A stretch of DNA of 15,752 nt from Victivallaceae bacterium (GCA_028698975.1 JAQVVK010000032.1:1-15752), one strand, 5' to 3'. Shown: positions 1-9,110, counted from the first letter of the stretch. Numbers and translations: made by a program. Notes: a model not told the origin generated them from the letters alone.

Positions 1-3000
1 AACTCGATGTTTTGCGAAATCCGGATTCTCAGGATTGGTTCAAAGCGATTTATCGGGAATTGCCCAAGATTAAAAATCATCAATACGACCTCATTATCAC
101 GCTGGATAATGTGGCCCTTGATAGTTTGATCCATAAAGAGTATCAGCTTCCGCCGAGGCTGCCGGTCGTGTTTTCCGGCTACGAAAAGGATCCCGCCGGG
201 TTGCGCCATGTTCATCCGAACATAACCGGCGTCAGAGAAAATCTCGATCTTGAAAAAAATATTAAGCTTGGGTTCAGACTTTGGCCGGATGCCCATGAGG
301 CGATCGTTTTGTCGGACTCAAGTCCCGACAGTCTGGCTTTGGAAAAGCGAGTAAGAGAGAATTTGCTGAAATACGAGGGGATTCAACTTACTTTTCTTGA
401 TAATCGCGAACACACGGTGTCGGAATTGTTTGCCGTTCTCCGCGGCAAAGAGAGACATGCTTTCCTTATTTTTCCGCCTTGGCGCGAGCTTGCCAAAAGC
501 GATTATCAGACGCGAAGCGCCATGGCGACCGACCTGTCCGCAAATTTACAGATACCCTATCTGGTGTTGACCGACGAATTGCTGGGCCGCGGCGCGGCCG
601 GCGGATATCTGGTGCCGATACGCGATCTTGCACACAAGACCACCGCGATGGCTTCGCAGGTGCTCAAACAAGGTTCAACCCGGGAAATCCCCATCGCTTT
701 TCAGGAAGCCCGCCCTTATTTTGATTATGTCGCGCTTAAAAAGGCGGGCGTCGAAACCTCCCGGATTCCTCGGGATAGTGTCATCATCAACCGCCCCGCC
801 GGGGTATGGGAGAGGAACCAACGGTATTTTATCGGTATGGGCGGTATTTGCGTCGCTCTGTTGGCCGCGATCGGCATCTATACGATCGCGGTGAGGCGCA
901 CCTTGAAGCGGAGCCAAAGTCTTTATGCATCCTTGCCCGGTCGTATCGGGGTGCTTGACGAGGAGGAGCGGGTGCTCTATTTGAATACGGAGGATGGCTG
1001 CCGGGACGAGTTAAAAAACGTGAAGTTCTTCCGGGATATTCCCAACATCAACTATCAGCAACTCTCCGAGGCCATAAAAAGCGTATTTGAAACCGGCCAA
1101 AGCATCGCGGTCGAATATGAATACAAGTCGGTAAAGCGCATTATGTCGGCCTCGCTTTTGGATAAGAAGTTGTTTGGGGAGAAGACGGTGGTCTGGTTTT
1201 CTCAGGATAATACCAAGCTCTCAAATGTTATACAAAACGAGAAGGCGGTCAAGGAATCATTATCCAACGTAATGCTGGAAAATTCGTTTGGCAAGGCTTT
1301 TGCGCGCATTGCCAGCTCATTGAGTTCGCTTCTGGCCTGCGACCGGGTCATGCTGGCCAAATGCGACAACGAAGGCATGTTGCGATTTTATGACGAATGG
1401 CACCTGCCGGATATGGTTTCGCTTAAGGAGACCAATCTAAAGAATCATTATGCTGCCTGGGATTTTTATGTTGATAAACTACGGGCTGGAAAACTGATGA
1501 AATTTGACGATTTCAGCGGCTCCGGGATTGCGCAAAAGTTTAATTTAAACGAACAAGGATACCAAAGTCCCCGCTCGCTGATTGTCACGCCGATTCTTAT
1601 CGACGGTTGTCTGTGGGGAGCCTTGTTTGTTTCATTCAGAAAAGAAAAGCGTTCGTTCAGCCCATCCGATGAACAGTTGATGTATTCCATGAGCGATATT
1701 ATCGCGCTGGCCAGAATCCGCGAAACCCAGCAGAGCGAGATCAAACGCTCCAACTTTGAAAAACAGATCATTTTGGATCATGTCAAGATACCGATCTGGC
1801 TTCATGACGGCAACGGAGAACTGCTTCAGGCCAACAACGAAGTCGCCCGGATCGCCGGGGTGCCGGCGGGTTCTTTGAATACCGAAAATAATCGGGAAAT
1901 TTTCGGCCGGGACTTCCCAGAGGGGATGGAGCGGCCGATCCCTGCGGTGATCCGTACGCATAAACCGTCTCAACTGGCGCTTTGTTTTGCCGGGAGGGAC
2001 TATATTTCCAGATCGCTCCCTGTGTTTGACGAGCAGCAAAACCTTATCTATATTGTCAAGAGTGCGATTGATGTTACCGAGCTGAATGCCATGATAAGAA
2101 TGCAGGAGGTTGTGAGTTTCTGTCTGGAGACATTCTTTGCGGAAACCGATCTAAACCGCGCCATGGATATTGTGATCAAGGCCATTTGCAAATACATGGA
2201 TGCGTCAAGCTGTTTTGTCATGAATTTTGATATCGACAAGTCGGTGGCCCATAACGTTGCCGAATATGTCAGACCGGGTTGCAAACCGGTTTTCGGGCAT
2301 GTGAAGAATCGTCATTTCAATCAGGATAAACCGTGGTTCAAGGCGTCGGTCAACCATGAGCTGATTTCCTGGGAAAACACCAAAACGCAGGAGAGCATTG
2401 ATTTCTTTGGCGACTGGGATGAAATCCACGAGAAAACCAGTTCAATTCATGTCATGGGGATTTTTCTGGAGGGGAAATTCTGGGGAAACATCGGCATCAC
2501 ATTCGATGATCGCAGCCATGCCATCTCCGATGACGAGAAGAGATTCATTTGTACCGCGGGGCGTATCGTAAGTTTGTTTTTACAACGCAAGAAAGCCCAA
2601 ACCGAAATAATTTCCGCGTTGACCAAGGCGCAGGACGCGGCCAAGGCCAAGAGTTTCTTTCTCGCCAGCGTAAGCCATGAGATACGCACCCCGCTCAATG
2701 CCGTCATCGGGTTCAGCGAACTCCTGTCCGACGAAAATTTGCCGCAGTCGGAGCGAAAAGAGTATCTGGCCAACATCATTTACTCCGGCAATGCGCTTCT
2801 TCAGCTTATCAACGACGTGCTTGACCTCTCGAAGCTGGAGGCCGACCAGATGCCGATTATTCGCGAATTCACCGATTTTATGAATCTATGCGAAGAAAAC
2901 ATGCTGATTTTCTCTCAAATGGCCAAGGCGAAAAACATCCAATTAAAGGCCGAGCTTCCGGAATTGCCAGCGTTAAGCATTGACAAACTGCGGGTACGGC

Positions 3001-3788
3001 AGATCATGTTCAACCTGCTGGGGAATGCGGTGAAATTCACGCCTCAAGGCTCGGTTACGCTATGGGCGAAGTTCACTCCTGACAACCACCGCACCGGTAC
3101 ACTCGCTTTCGGTGTGACGGATACCGGGATCGGCATTGCCGAGTCCGACATGGCAAAACTGCTGGAGCCGTTTGTACAATTAAGCAAGCTGCGCGGCACC
3201 TGCGCCGCCAATAACGGCACCGGGCTGGGGTTGTCAATCTGCAAACGCCTCATTGAAAAAATGAACGGCAAACTGTCGATTGAAAGTGTTGTGGATAAAG
3301 GCAGCACCTTCTCGGTTTCTTTGCGCGAGGTGGAATACCGCGCTAAAAACCGCGCCCCGGAAATCGGTACCGGGCCGGAAGCGGTTAATCCGAAAAACCA
3401 TAATGCCGTTTCGGTTTTGCTGGTTGACGATGTTAAAATCAATTTGAACGTGATGGGCGCGGTTTTGCGTAAAATAGGCGTCGAAGATATTGAGTATGCC
3501 ACATCGGGTACTGCGGCGATCGCCTTGCTGAAAAAGCGGGTATTTCAGGTGGTGATGACCGATATGTGGATGCCCAATATGAACGGGGCCGAGCTTGCCG
3601 GCGCGATCCATGCGCTTCCGCAGTACCGTGACCTGCCGGTCATTGCGGTCACTGCGGATGTGGAAGCCGAGGGTAATTTTCACATGGATAACTTTGCCGG
3701 TGTCATTTTCAAACCGGTTTCCACCGCCAAATGTTCTGAGATGCTGGGGAAAATCATCTCAGATCATAATATCTCAGAGAGAGTGTAG
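1..3788 (+). CDS. Hybrid sensor histidine kinase with ABC-substrate-binding-like sensor, PAS and GAF domains and C-terminal receiver (5' partial)
   Basis: The reading frame is open from the first bases, so the start lies outside the window. The TTG at 12 sits inside a folded domain and is not a credible start. Numbering residues from that TTG, residues 1-265 resemble the ABC-type periplasmic substrate-binding family used as sensors in some kinases, ending in a VIINRPAGVWE-type tail. A membrane helix follows at about 273-295, then a PAS-like region (about 300-410), a GAF-like domain (425-575), a PAS (585-695), a second GAF-like domain (698-870), HisKA with SHEIRTPLN (phospho-His 889), HATPase with N-box near 1001, DTGIGI near 1037 and GTGLGL near 1069, and a receiver domain with acidic pair D1139/D1140, phospho-acceptor D1184 and K1234. 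All catalytic residues are present. There is no HPt or DNA-binding output domain, so phosphotransfer must continue through another protein. The ligand is unknown. It converges on the transport operon. Confidence 0.93.
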   Translation, partial: LDVLRNPDSQDWFKAIYRELPKIKNHQYDLIITLDNVALDSLIHKEYQLPPRLPVVFSGYEKDPAGLRHVHPNITGVRENLDLEKNIKLGFRLWPDAHEAIVLSDSSPDSLALEKRVRENLLKYEGIQLTFLDNREHTVSELFAVLRGKERHAFLIFPPWRELAKSDYQTRSAMATDLSANLQIPYLVLTDELLGRGAAGGYLVPIRDLAHKTTAMASQVLKQGSTREIPIAFQEARPYFDYVALKKAGVETSRIPRDSVIINRPAGVWERNQRYFIGMGGICVALLAAIGIYTIAVRRTLKRSQSLYASLPGRIGVLDEEERVLYLNTEDGCRDELKNVKFFRDIPNINYQQLSEAIKSVFETGQSIAVEYEYKSVKRIMSASLLDKKLFGEKTVVWFSQDNTKLSNVIQNEKAVKESLSNVMLENSFGKAFARIASSLSSLLACDRVMLAKCDNEGMLRFYDEWHLPDMVSLKETNLKNHYAAWDFYVDKLRAGKLMKFDDFSGSGIAQKFNLNEQGYQSPRSLIVTPILIDGCLWGALFVSFRKEKRSFSPSDEQLMYSMSDIIALARIRETQQSEIKRSNFEKQIILDHVKIPIWLHDGNGELLQANNEVARIAGVPAGSLNTENNREIFGRDFPEGMERPIPAVIRTHKPSQLALCFAGRDYISRSLPVFDEQQNLIYIVKSAIDVTELNAMIRMQEVVSFCLETFFAETDLNRAMDIVIKAICKYMDASSCFVMNFDIDKSVAHNVAEYVRPGCKPVFGHVKNRHFNQDKPWFKASVNHELISWENTKTQESIDFFGDWDEIHEKTSSIHVMGIFLEGKFWGNIGITFDDRSHAISDDEKRFICTAGRIVSLFLQRKKAQTEIISALTKAQDAAKAKSFFLASVSHEIRTPLNAVIGFSELLSDENLPQSERKEYLANIIYSGNALLQLINDVLDLSKLEADQMPIIREFTDFMNLCEENMLIFSQMAKAKNIQLKAELPELPALSIDKLRVRQIMFNLLGNAVKFTPQGSVTLWAKFTPDNHRTGTLAFGVTDTGIGIAESDMAKLLEPFVQLSKLRGTCAANNGTGLGLSICKRLIEKMNGKLSIESVVDKGSTFSVSLREVEYRAKNRAPEIGTGPEAVNPKNHNAVSVLLVDDVKINLNVMGAVLRKIGVEDIEYATSGTAAIALLKKRVFQVVMTDMWMPNMNGAELAGAIHALPQYRDLPVIAVTADVEAEGNFHMDNFAGVIFKPVSTAKCSEMLGKIISDHNISERV

Positions 3789-3806
3789 CACAATAGATTT
3801 TGGGTA

Positions 3807-3830
3807 GCGGCGCACCCAACGGTGCGCCGC
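3807..3830. terminator. GC-rich hairpin between convergent genes, candidate terminator
   Basis: A perfect 10-bp inverted repeat (GCGGCGCACC / GGTGCGCCGC) with a 4-nt loop lies 18 nt after the kinase stop and 16 nt after the symporter stop on the other strand. The position between two converging genes fits a bidirectional terminator. Neither side carries a clear run of T, so it is not a canonical intrinsic terminator. It may act with Rho or as a 3'-end stabiliser. Confidence 0.5.
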
Positions 3831-3846
3831 GTCAACCTCGTGTCTC

Positions 3847-6138
3847 TCAAGGTCTCGTTTCGTCGATCCCGACGATCCCAGTTTGCGAGTCAAACACCTG
3901 CCCGTTGTCGGTCGGGTCCTCGATACGGTGCTCCAGATCGATAAAAAGCTGTCTTATATCGCGGAGACCGCCCCACATGAACCACACCGTTGTGATCGAG
4001 CCGGTTATCGCCGGTATCAGGAGCGACGTGATATAGAACTTTATGGTCCACCAGTTGTCAGGCCACGGATCGATGAAGTTCCAAAGCACGATGGCGAAGA
4101 AGCAGATGCCGACACCGTAAACCACCGAATAAATGAACACCGAGTAGGCGATTATCCGGTCGCCCTTGGTGTATTCGGGGGTTATGCCGATGATCTTGCT
4201 GAAGATATTGCGAAGCGTCCACCGTTCGCGCTGCGGCTCCGGGCCGTCGGCGTAAATCCCGCGATGCAGCAGTTTTTCGAGGTTGTACGGCTTGTAGGTG
4301 AGATACGAGCCAAGCACATACCCGCCGATCGAAAGCACCATCGAAATAAAGTAGATCTCAAACGAATTTATCGGGAATTTTACCGGGTCCATTGTCCAGA
4401 CGATCCACGGGTCGAACGGCCCGGAAGCCGATTGAAGCAGGCGGTCGAGCGGCTCGACCAGCTCCATGCGTTCCAAAAACGGATATATCGACAATGTCCA
4501 GTTGCGCTGCATGATAAGCCCGAGCAGCGACGTGCCCGACCCGAAGATGATCGCACACCACGCCCCGACCAGATTGCCGAAGCGGCTGTACAGCCCGAAA
4601 ACCATGATCGGCCCGGCTCCGCCCAGCCACAATGCGCACATGATGGTCGTAAACATGTTTATATAGTCGAGCTGGGCAAAAAGCAGCGACATCAGCAAAA
4701 AGAATCCGGCCACGGCGAGCGACATCAGCCGCAGCAGCAGCAGGTGGCGTTTGGGTGAGAGATGCCCCTTGAAAAGCGGCAAGACCACGTCCTGCATCAG
4801 CGTTGACGATGCGTTGAAAATGCGGCTGTCGTCGGTCGAGACCAACAGCATTATCATGAGCAGGCAAAAGAGTCCGATCATGCCGACCGGGAAGATCTCT
4901 CTTGCGAGCGTCGGCATCATCATCTGCTGGAAAAGCGAACGGTACTGTTGAAACTGATACCGGCCGTCCGGCGTGTCACCCAATTCGTTGCGCACCGTTT
5001 CAAAATACGGAGTGTCCATATTTTGCTGCTGCGACAAGGGGGCGTTGATCTTTTCCTCGGTGAGCGTCGACGGGATGTTGCGTATCGAGGCGATGATCCG
5101 GTTTCGCACCGCTTCGTCCGGCACCGCCTCCTCCAAGACCCGTTGCGAGAGCGTCTGCCGCACCTCGGTACTGCTGGTCTTGAACCGGTTTGCGCCGGAG
5201 AAATGCGGGCTGTTCATAAAGGTGATCGTGATGATGGCGAGCAGCATTATCATCATCCACGAGAAGCCGCTGCGCCACGAGCCGAGCACGCCGGACATCT
5301 TTTGCTCGTGCGGAGACTTGGCGGCTCCGGTGGTGTCGTTGCCGATCCAGCCGGCCCGGTTCAGCACCGAGCCGAGCAGCGATACCACCAGTGCGAACAT
5401 ATTGAAGTCGCGCAGCTGCGAAATATCATAGGGCGACATGAAACTTTGCCCCGGCACCCGGTTCCACATCACCGGCGCAATATCGTCGAACCACGAGAAA
5501 TTCAACAGTATGTATCCGACGATGATGACAAATATCGGGTAGGAGAGCACACCTTGGAGGCAGTCGGTTATCAGCAGTGAAATCCGTCCGCCCGGCCAGA
5601 TCAGGGCCATGGCGAGCACCAGACACAAGGTCACGATAATGCCGTAGCACGGCAGGTTGATGCCGCAGATCATGATCCGGTGCGGCAAGCCGAGATAATA
5701 AATGAAGAAGTTGGCGGCGATGGCCGGGCCGATCGCGTTGGTGACCATCTCCGCAACCGTGCGCAGCGTGGCGCAGAAAATCCGGAAGAATTTACTGCCG
5801 TAACGCAATTCCAGAAACTGACCGAGCGACAGGCAGCGGGTTTCGCGCCAGCGGTAGGTGCAGTAACCGGTGAGCGCGATAAACACTCCAACCGGAGCGG
5901 TTATTGCCCCCCAGAAAGCGACGGCGTAGCCGGTCTGGTAATTTTGCTCCACCCCGGCAACCAGAGTGATGACCGAAAGAGCCGCCGCCATGTCGCCGAC
6001 CGAGAGCACATACCGCCCGGCGATTCGCCCGGCGACCAGGAAGTCGGCGACTCCCCGCGCATATTTCTTTGAATAAATGCCGACACCTATGACAAATGTC
6101 ATCGGTATTATCACAATCAGCCAGTCAATCCACCCCAT
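3847..6138 (-). CDS. Sodium:solute symporter family transporter, large variant with soluble insert
   Basis: A 763-residue polytopic membrane protein of the SSS (SLC5-like) family, which imports a solute with Na+. The N-terminus MGWIDWLIVIIPM followed by a GVADFLVAGR-type segment (29-38) is typical of the family. LLVSTDDSRIFNASS at 431-445 corresponds to the region holding the family's Na2-site hydroxyl residues (S434, T435 are candidates). A hydrophilic stretch of about 100 residues (312-410) interrupts the membrane core, and further helices extend to about residue 730, so it is longer than the usual 450-600 residues. The start is supported by GAGGTGA just upstream of ATG. It is the last gene of the minus-strand block, 37 nt after the DedA gene. 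The substrate cannot be told from sequence alone; sugars, organic acids, amino acids and nucleosides are all possible. Confidence 0.88.
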   Translation of the reverse strand: MGWIDWLIVIIPMTFVIGVGIYSKKYARGVADFLVAGRIAGRYVLSVGDMAAALSVITLVAGVEQNYQTGYAVAFWGAITAPVGVFIALTGYCTYRWRETRCLSLGQFLELRYGSKFFRIFCATLRTVAEMVTNAIGPAIAANFFIYYLGLPHRIMICGINLPCYGIIVTLCLVLAMALIWPGGRISLLITDCLQGVLSYPIFVIIVGYILLNFSWFDDIAPVMWNRVPGQSFMSPYDISQLRDFNMFALVVSLLGSVLNRAGWIGNDTTGAAKSPHEQKMSGVLGSWRSGFSWMMIMLLAIITITFMNSPHFSGANRFKTSSTEVRQTLSQRVLEEAVPDEAVRNRIIASIRNIPSTLTEEKINAPLSQQQNMDTPYFETVRNELGDTPDGRYQFQQYRSLFQQMMMPTLAREIFPVGMIGLFCLLMIMLLVSTDDSRIFNASSTLMQDVVLPLFKGHLSPKRHLLLLRLMSLAVAGFFLLMSLLFAQLDYINMFTTIMCALWLGGAGPIMVFGLYSRFGNLVGAWCAIIFGSGTSLLGLIMQRNWTLSIYPFLERMELVEPLDRLLQSASGPFDPWIVWTMDPVKFPINSFEIYFISMVLSIGGYVLGSYLTYKPYNLEKLLHRGIYADGPEPQRERWTLRNIFSKIIGITPEYTKGDRIIAYSVFIYSVVYGVGICFFAIVLWNFIDPWPDNWWTIKFYITSLLIPAITGSITTVWFMWGGLRDIRQLFIDLEHRIEDPTDNGQVFDSQTGIVGIDETRP

Positions 6139-6175
6139 CGGTCACCTCTATAAAATGTTATGGTTAAAAGTTAAA

Positions 6176-6877
6176 TTATTCGAGCGGTTTGACGTATGCC
6201 GCGTCTCTTGCTCCGGAGCTTTTCATAATGGTTTTATGTATGAATATATAAATTGCGACAAACACAGCACATCCGGCGAAGATCCAGCCGTAATTGGCCG
6301 AGATGGCCGCCGAACCGCGTCTTACCAATTCGACATAATCGGCTCCGCCTGAGAGTTTGCCAAGCCAGATGCCTACCCATGTGAGTATCGTCACCCAGAT
6401 CCCGGCGCCGAGCGCGGTAAAAAGCGTGAACTTGACGAAGTTCATTTTAGCCAATCCGGCCGGTATCGAGATCAGCTGGCGGATCGCCGGAAGCAGACGG
6501 CAGACAAAGGTCGCCGCCGAACCGTATTCTCGAAACACCTCCTCGGCGCGATCGAGCGTCGGCTCGTTCAGGAAAAAATATTTGCCGTAACGGTGCAGCG
6601 CGGTGCGCCCCAGATACAGCGCAAGGTAATAGTTGATGTACGCCCCGGCCATCGATCCGCAGGTGCCGGCGATGATCGCCAGCGCGGCGTCAACCCAGAC
6701 GTATCCGGTGGTAAGTTCGCCGCGCACGGCGAGAAATCCGGCCGGTATCATCACAACTTCGCTTGGAAACGGGATAAACGAACTCTCCACCGTCATGAAA
6801 ATAAAGATGAATATCAGCCCCCACACCTGAGCATATTGGGCAAATTCGGCGATGTTCCCGGCAATGATCTCATTCAT
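6176..6877 (-). CDS. DedA family membrane protein
   Basis: A 233-residue integral membrane protein of the DedA/VTT (SNARE-associated) family. Visible family marks are the acidic re-entrant segment ESSFIPFPSE (31-40, E31 and E40), the GS..GA..NY segment near 74-83, and the signature FVCRLLPAIR with SIPAGLAKM (124-145; R127 and R133), followed by a W161 helix. DedA proteins are needed for envelope integrity and alkaline or drug tolerance, and some members recycle undecaprenyl phosphate across the membrane. That role is family knowledge and not proven here. The gene starts 21 nt after the DUF2062 gene and precedes the symporter by 37 nt. A GGAG lies about 10 nt before ATG. Placement in an ion-gradient operon would fit the gradient dependence proposed for this family. 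Confidence 0.92.
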   Translation of the reverse strand: MNEIIAGNIAEFAQYAQVWGLIFIFIFMTVESSFIPFPSEVVMIPAGFLAVRGELTTGYVWVDAALAIIAGTCGSMAGAYINYYLALYLGRTALHRYGKYFFLNEPTLDRAEEVFREYGSAATFVCRLLPAIRQLISIPAGLAKMNFVKFTLFTALGAGIWVTILTWVGIWLGKLSGGADYVELVRRGSAAISANYGWIFAGCAVFVAIYIFIHKTIMKSSGARDAAYVKPLE

Positions 6878-6898
6878 ATTGATTGTACTCCGTTGAGG

Positions 6899-7420
6899 TT
6901 AAGTGTTTTTGGTTGTGTCGGGGGCGTGTTTCAGGGCGCGACGTTCGCGCATCAGGCGATAACGCACCACCAGCTGGCGGACTCCCCAGTAGGTGAGCGG
7001 TGTGGTGAAAGCGGCCAGCAGCAGACCGCCGATAAAAAAGGCGGCGGCGAGTTCTCCTCCGAGCTTCATCAACGCTTCGTAGCTTTGTTCGCGCAGTATC
7101 GAACCCATGGCGTTTTTGGCCGCCTGATATGTGAGGTCGCCGCCCAGTATCCGGTTGCCGGCCAGGCATTGCACCGGATAGATGAAAAAAATGGTGAAAT
7201 GATTGGTCAGCAGCGTTCCCAGCGTTGCTCCGATCTTGCTGCCGCGCAGCAGAAACGCGCAGGGGATCGAACAGGCCAACTGAAAGCCGAAGGGAATGAC
7301 GCAGCCGAAAAACATTCCGATCGCCCAGCCTCTTGCGATGTATTCCGGCGAAGCCTTTTCCCGGACGATCCGGCAGTACAGCCTGCGCCACCGGTTCAAA
7401 AACCATCGTCTGTCAAGCAT
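6899..7420 (-). CDS. DUF2062 domain-containing membrane protein
   Basis: A 173-residue protein matching DUF2062 in layout: a basic N-terminal helix (WFLNRWRRLYCRIV), then SPEYIARGWAIGMFFGCVIP (24-43) with the GFQ element, a middle hydrophobic pair including LLTNHFTIFFIYP (70-82), and a last membrane segment (about 120-140) before a basic C-terminus. Function is unknown; the domain occurs in small membrane proteins, sometimes attached to glycosyltransferases. The ATG overlaps the end of the Na/Pi transporter gene by 8 nt (ATGCTTGA), and GAGG sits a few bases ahead of it, so translation is probably coupled. The pairing with DedA downstream hints at an envelope or lipid-carrier role, which is inference only. 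Confidence 0.85.
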   Translation of the reverse strand: MLDRRWFLNRWRRLYCRIVREKASPEYIARGWAIGMFFGCVIPFGFQLACSIPCAFLLRGSKIGATLGTLLTNHFTIFFIYPVQCLAGNRILGGDLTYQAAKNAMGSILREQSYEALMKLGGELAAAFFIGGLLLAAFTTPLTYWGVRQLVVRYRLMRERRALKHAPDTTKNT

Positions 7421-9110
7421 TTTCCTCAGCCCTCCCGGTTTCGCCGCGGCAGTCGCCGGCTCTTTCGGCGATATTGGCGAGATGCCGCGAAATTATTCCT
7501 ATCTCCGAAATCAGTTCGATAAAAAGCAATCCGGTTTGCGGCGTGCAGGTCTTGGCACCATGCCGCTTCATGCTGTTTTTTTCACATTCGTCACAGTGAC
7601 GGCGGATGCTGTTTTCGAGTTCAACGGCGCGTTGGCCAAGTTCCGGGGAGGAGCCGGTTTCCAAAATTTCCAGCGTCACCGCGGCCTGTTCGCCGAGTTG
7701 CGAATGCAGCTCCCGAAATTCGGCGGTCGCGCTCTCCGAGAGGCCGGCCTCCGTCGCCGCCACTCCGGCCGCAAGTTTACAGATGTTCGCCGTGTGATCC
7801 CCGATGCGTTCGGCGTCGTTGGTACAGTGGATGAGTTTCGGGATTTTTGCGGCCTGTGCCGGCGTCAGCGGCCGGCACATAAGCTGCGACAAGTACGAGG
7901 TTATGTCGTGCTGAAAGGCGTCAACTTGTTCTTCCTGCGCCGCAAGCTGTTTGAGCCGACGCTGTTTTTTGGGCGCGTCTCCGGCGCATGAAACGAGCGC
8001 GCAGTCAACCATGCGCCACGCTTTTTTCAACATCTTTCGAAGTGCCGAAACCGACTGAAACAACGCGATCTCCGGCGTGTCGAGCAAGTGCGGTTCGAGT
8101 TTGACAAACCGCACCTTGCCGCGTCCGGCCGGGATCAGGGTCTCGCAGGTTCTTGCCAGCAGCGGTATGAATGGCGTCAGCACAAGCGTGGTGGCCACGT
8201 TAAAGAGCGTGTGCGCGTTTGCAATCCGCCGGGGCAGGTCGCCCGAGCCGGAGATACAATCAACCAGGTGGAAAAACGCCGGACAGTCTCCCCATGACGG
8301 CAACAGCCAAAACGATAGACAGATCAACGTCACTCCGATGAAATTAAACAATGTATGCGCCAGCGCCGCCTGTTTGGCCACCCGGTTGGCCGGTATCGCG
8401 GCCAGCTGGGCGGTTACGGTCGTACCGATGTTGGAGCCGAGCACCAGAGCCACGGCAGTGTAAATGTCAATAAGTCCGCTTGCGCCGAGCGCGATGACGA
8501 CGCCGGAACACGCCGAACTGCTCTGGATTATCAGTGTGGCGACCAAACCCACCCCGATCGCCCCGAACAGCGCGCCGACTGGAAGCGATCCGTTGACCGG
8601 CGAACAGTCAAAAAGCTGAAACGCCCTCATGAATTCGGGATGCCCGGCCAGTTGTTTGAGTTCATCGCTCATGAATTCCATTCCGAGAAAGAGGAACCCC
8701 AGACCGATAATCGTTTCGCCCCAGCCGGAAATCGAGGGGCGCGGCGCAAACGAGGCCAGCAAGCCAATGATGATGGCCGGCATGACGATCCACGACACAT
8801 CAAACGCGACCAGCTGGGCGGTTACGGTCGTGCCGATGTTCGCTCCGAAGATAATTCCGGTGGCCTGAAGCAGATTCAGCAGCCCGGCATTCACAAAGCC
8901 GATCACCATGACCGTGCTTGCGCTGGAGGACTGGATCACCGCCGTTACCGCCGTGCCGGAGAGGATCGCCACCAGCCGGTTGGCGGAAAAAAGCCGCAAT
9001 ATGCCGCGCATTCTTTCGCCGGCGACCCGCTGGAGGCCGTCGCTCATCGTTTTCATGCCGAAAATAAAAATCGCGAGTCCGCCGAAAACCGTTAAAAGCA
9101 TGGCAGTCAT
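7413..9110 (-). CDS. Na+/phosphate cotransporter with C-terminal PhoU-like domain
   Basis: A 565-residue NptA/YjbB-type protein that would couple phosphate movement to Na+. The membrane half shows the expected inverted duplication: QSSSAST (60-66) with GANIGTTVTAQL (89-100) in the first repeat, and QSSSACS (196-202) with GSNIGTTVTAQL (225-236) in the second. The QSSS motifs are the family's substrate and sodium site. Residues about 345-555 are charged and helical with the NDAERIGDHTANI (431-443) signature of PhoU-like domains, which are thought to tune transport. Length is normal for the fused form. A strong GGGAGGT precedes the ATG. The gene is 42 nt after the Na/Ca exchanger and overlaps the DUF2062 gene. 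Bacterial members may move phosphate in either direction, so direction is uncertain. Confidence 0.93.
   Translation of the reverse strand: MTAMLLTVFGGLAIFIFGMKTMSDGLQRVAGERMRGILRLFSANRLVAILSGTAVTAVIQSSSASTVMVIGFVNAGLLNLLQATGIIFGANIGTTVTAQLVAFDVSWIVMPAIIIGLLASFAPRPSISGWGETIIGLGFLFLGMEFMSDELKQLAGHPEFMRAFQLFDCSPVNGSLPVGALFGAIGVGLVATLIIQSSSACSGVVIALGASGLIDIYTAVALVLGSNIGTTVTAQLAAIPANRVAKQAALAHTLFNFIGVTLICLSFWLLPSWGDCPAFFHLVDCISGSGDLPRRIANAHTLFNVATTLVLTPFIPLLARTCETLIPAGRGKVRFVKLEPHLLDTPEIALFQSVSALRKMLKKAWRMVDCALVSCAGDAPKKQRRLKQLAAQEEQVDAFQHDITSYLSQLMCRPLTPAQAAKIPKLIHCTNDAERIGDHTANICKLAAGVAATEAGLSESATAEFRELHSQLGEQAAVTLEILETGSSPELGQRAVELENSIRRHCDECEKNSMKRHGAKTCTPQTGLLFIELISEIGIISRHLANIAERAGDCRGETGRAEENA
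8402..8840. repeat. Pair of near-identical 31-nt direct repeats inside the Na/Pi transporter gene
   Basis: The copies at 8402-8432 and 8810-8840 differ at one base. They lie exactly 408 nt (136 codons) apart in the same frame and encode the two copies of the NIGTTVTAQL motif. They are the DNA trace of the internal protein duplication and not a mobile element. Confidence 0.85.

Noticed and set aside
12..3788. TTG at 12 as the true start of the kinase
   Set aside because: It lies inside the substrate-binding-like domain with no signal peptide after it, and the frame is open to the window edge.
3883..5580. Long plus-strand ORFs of 291 and 210 residues
   Set aside because: They lie wholly antisense to the clear sodium:solute symporter, show no domain features, and have Arg/His-rich compositions typical of shadow frames.
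6593..7522. Plus-strand ORF of 309 residues
   Set aside because: It is antisense across three recognised genes (DedA, DUF2062 and Na/Pi transporter) and has no family motif or ribosome binding site.
8355..9095. Plus-strand ORF of 246 residues
   Set aside because: It is antisense to the Na/Pi transporter; its low complexity in charged residues reflects the codon periodicity of the real gene.
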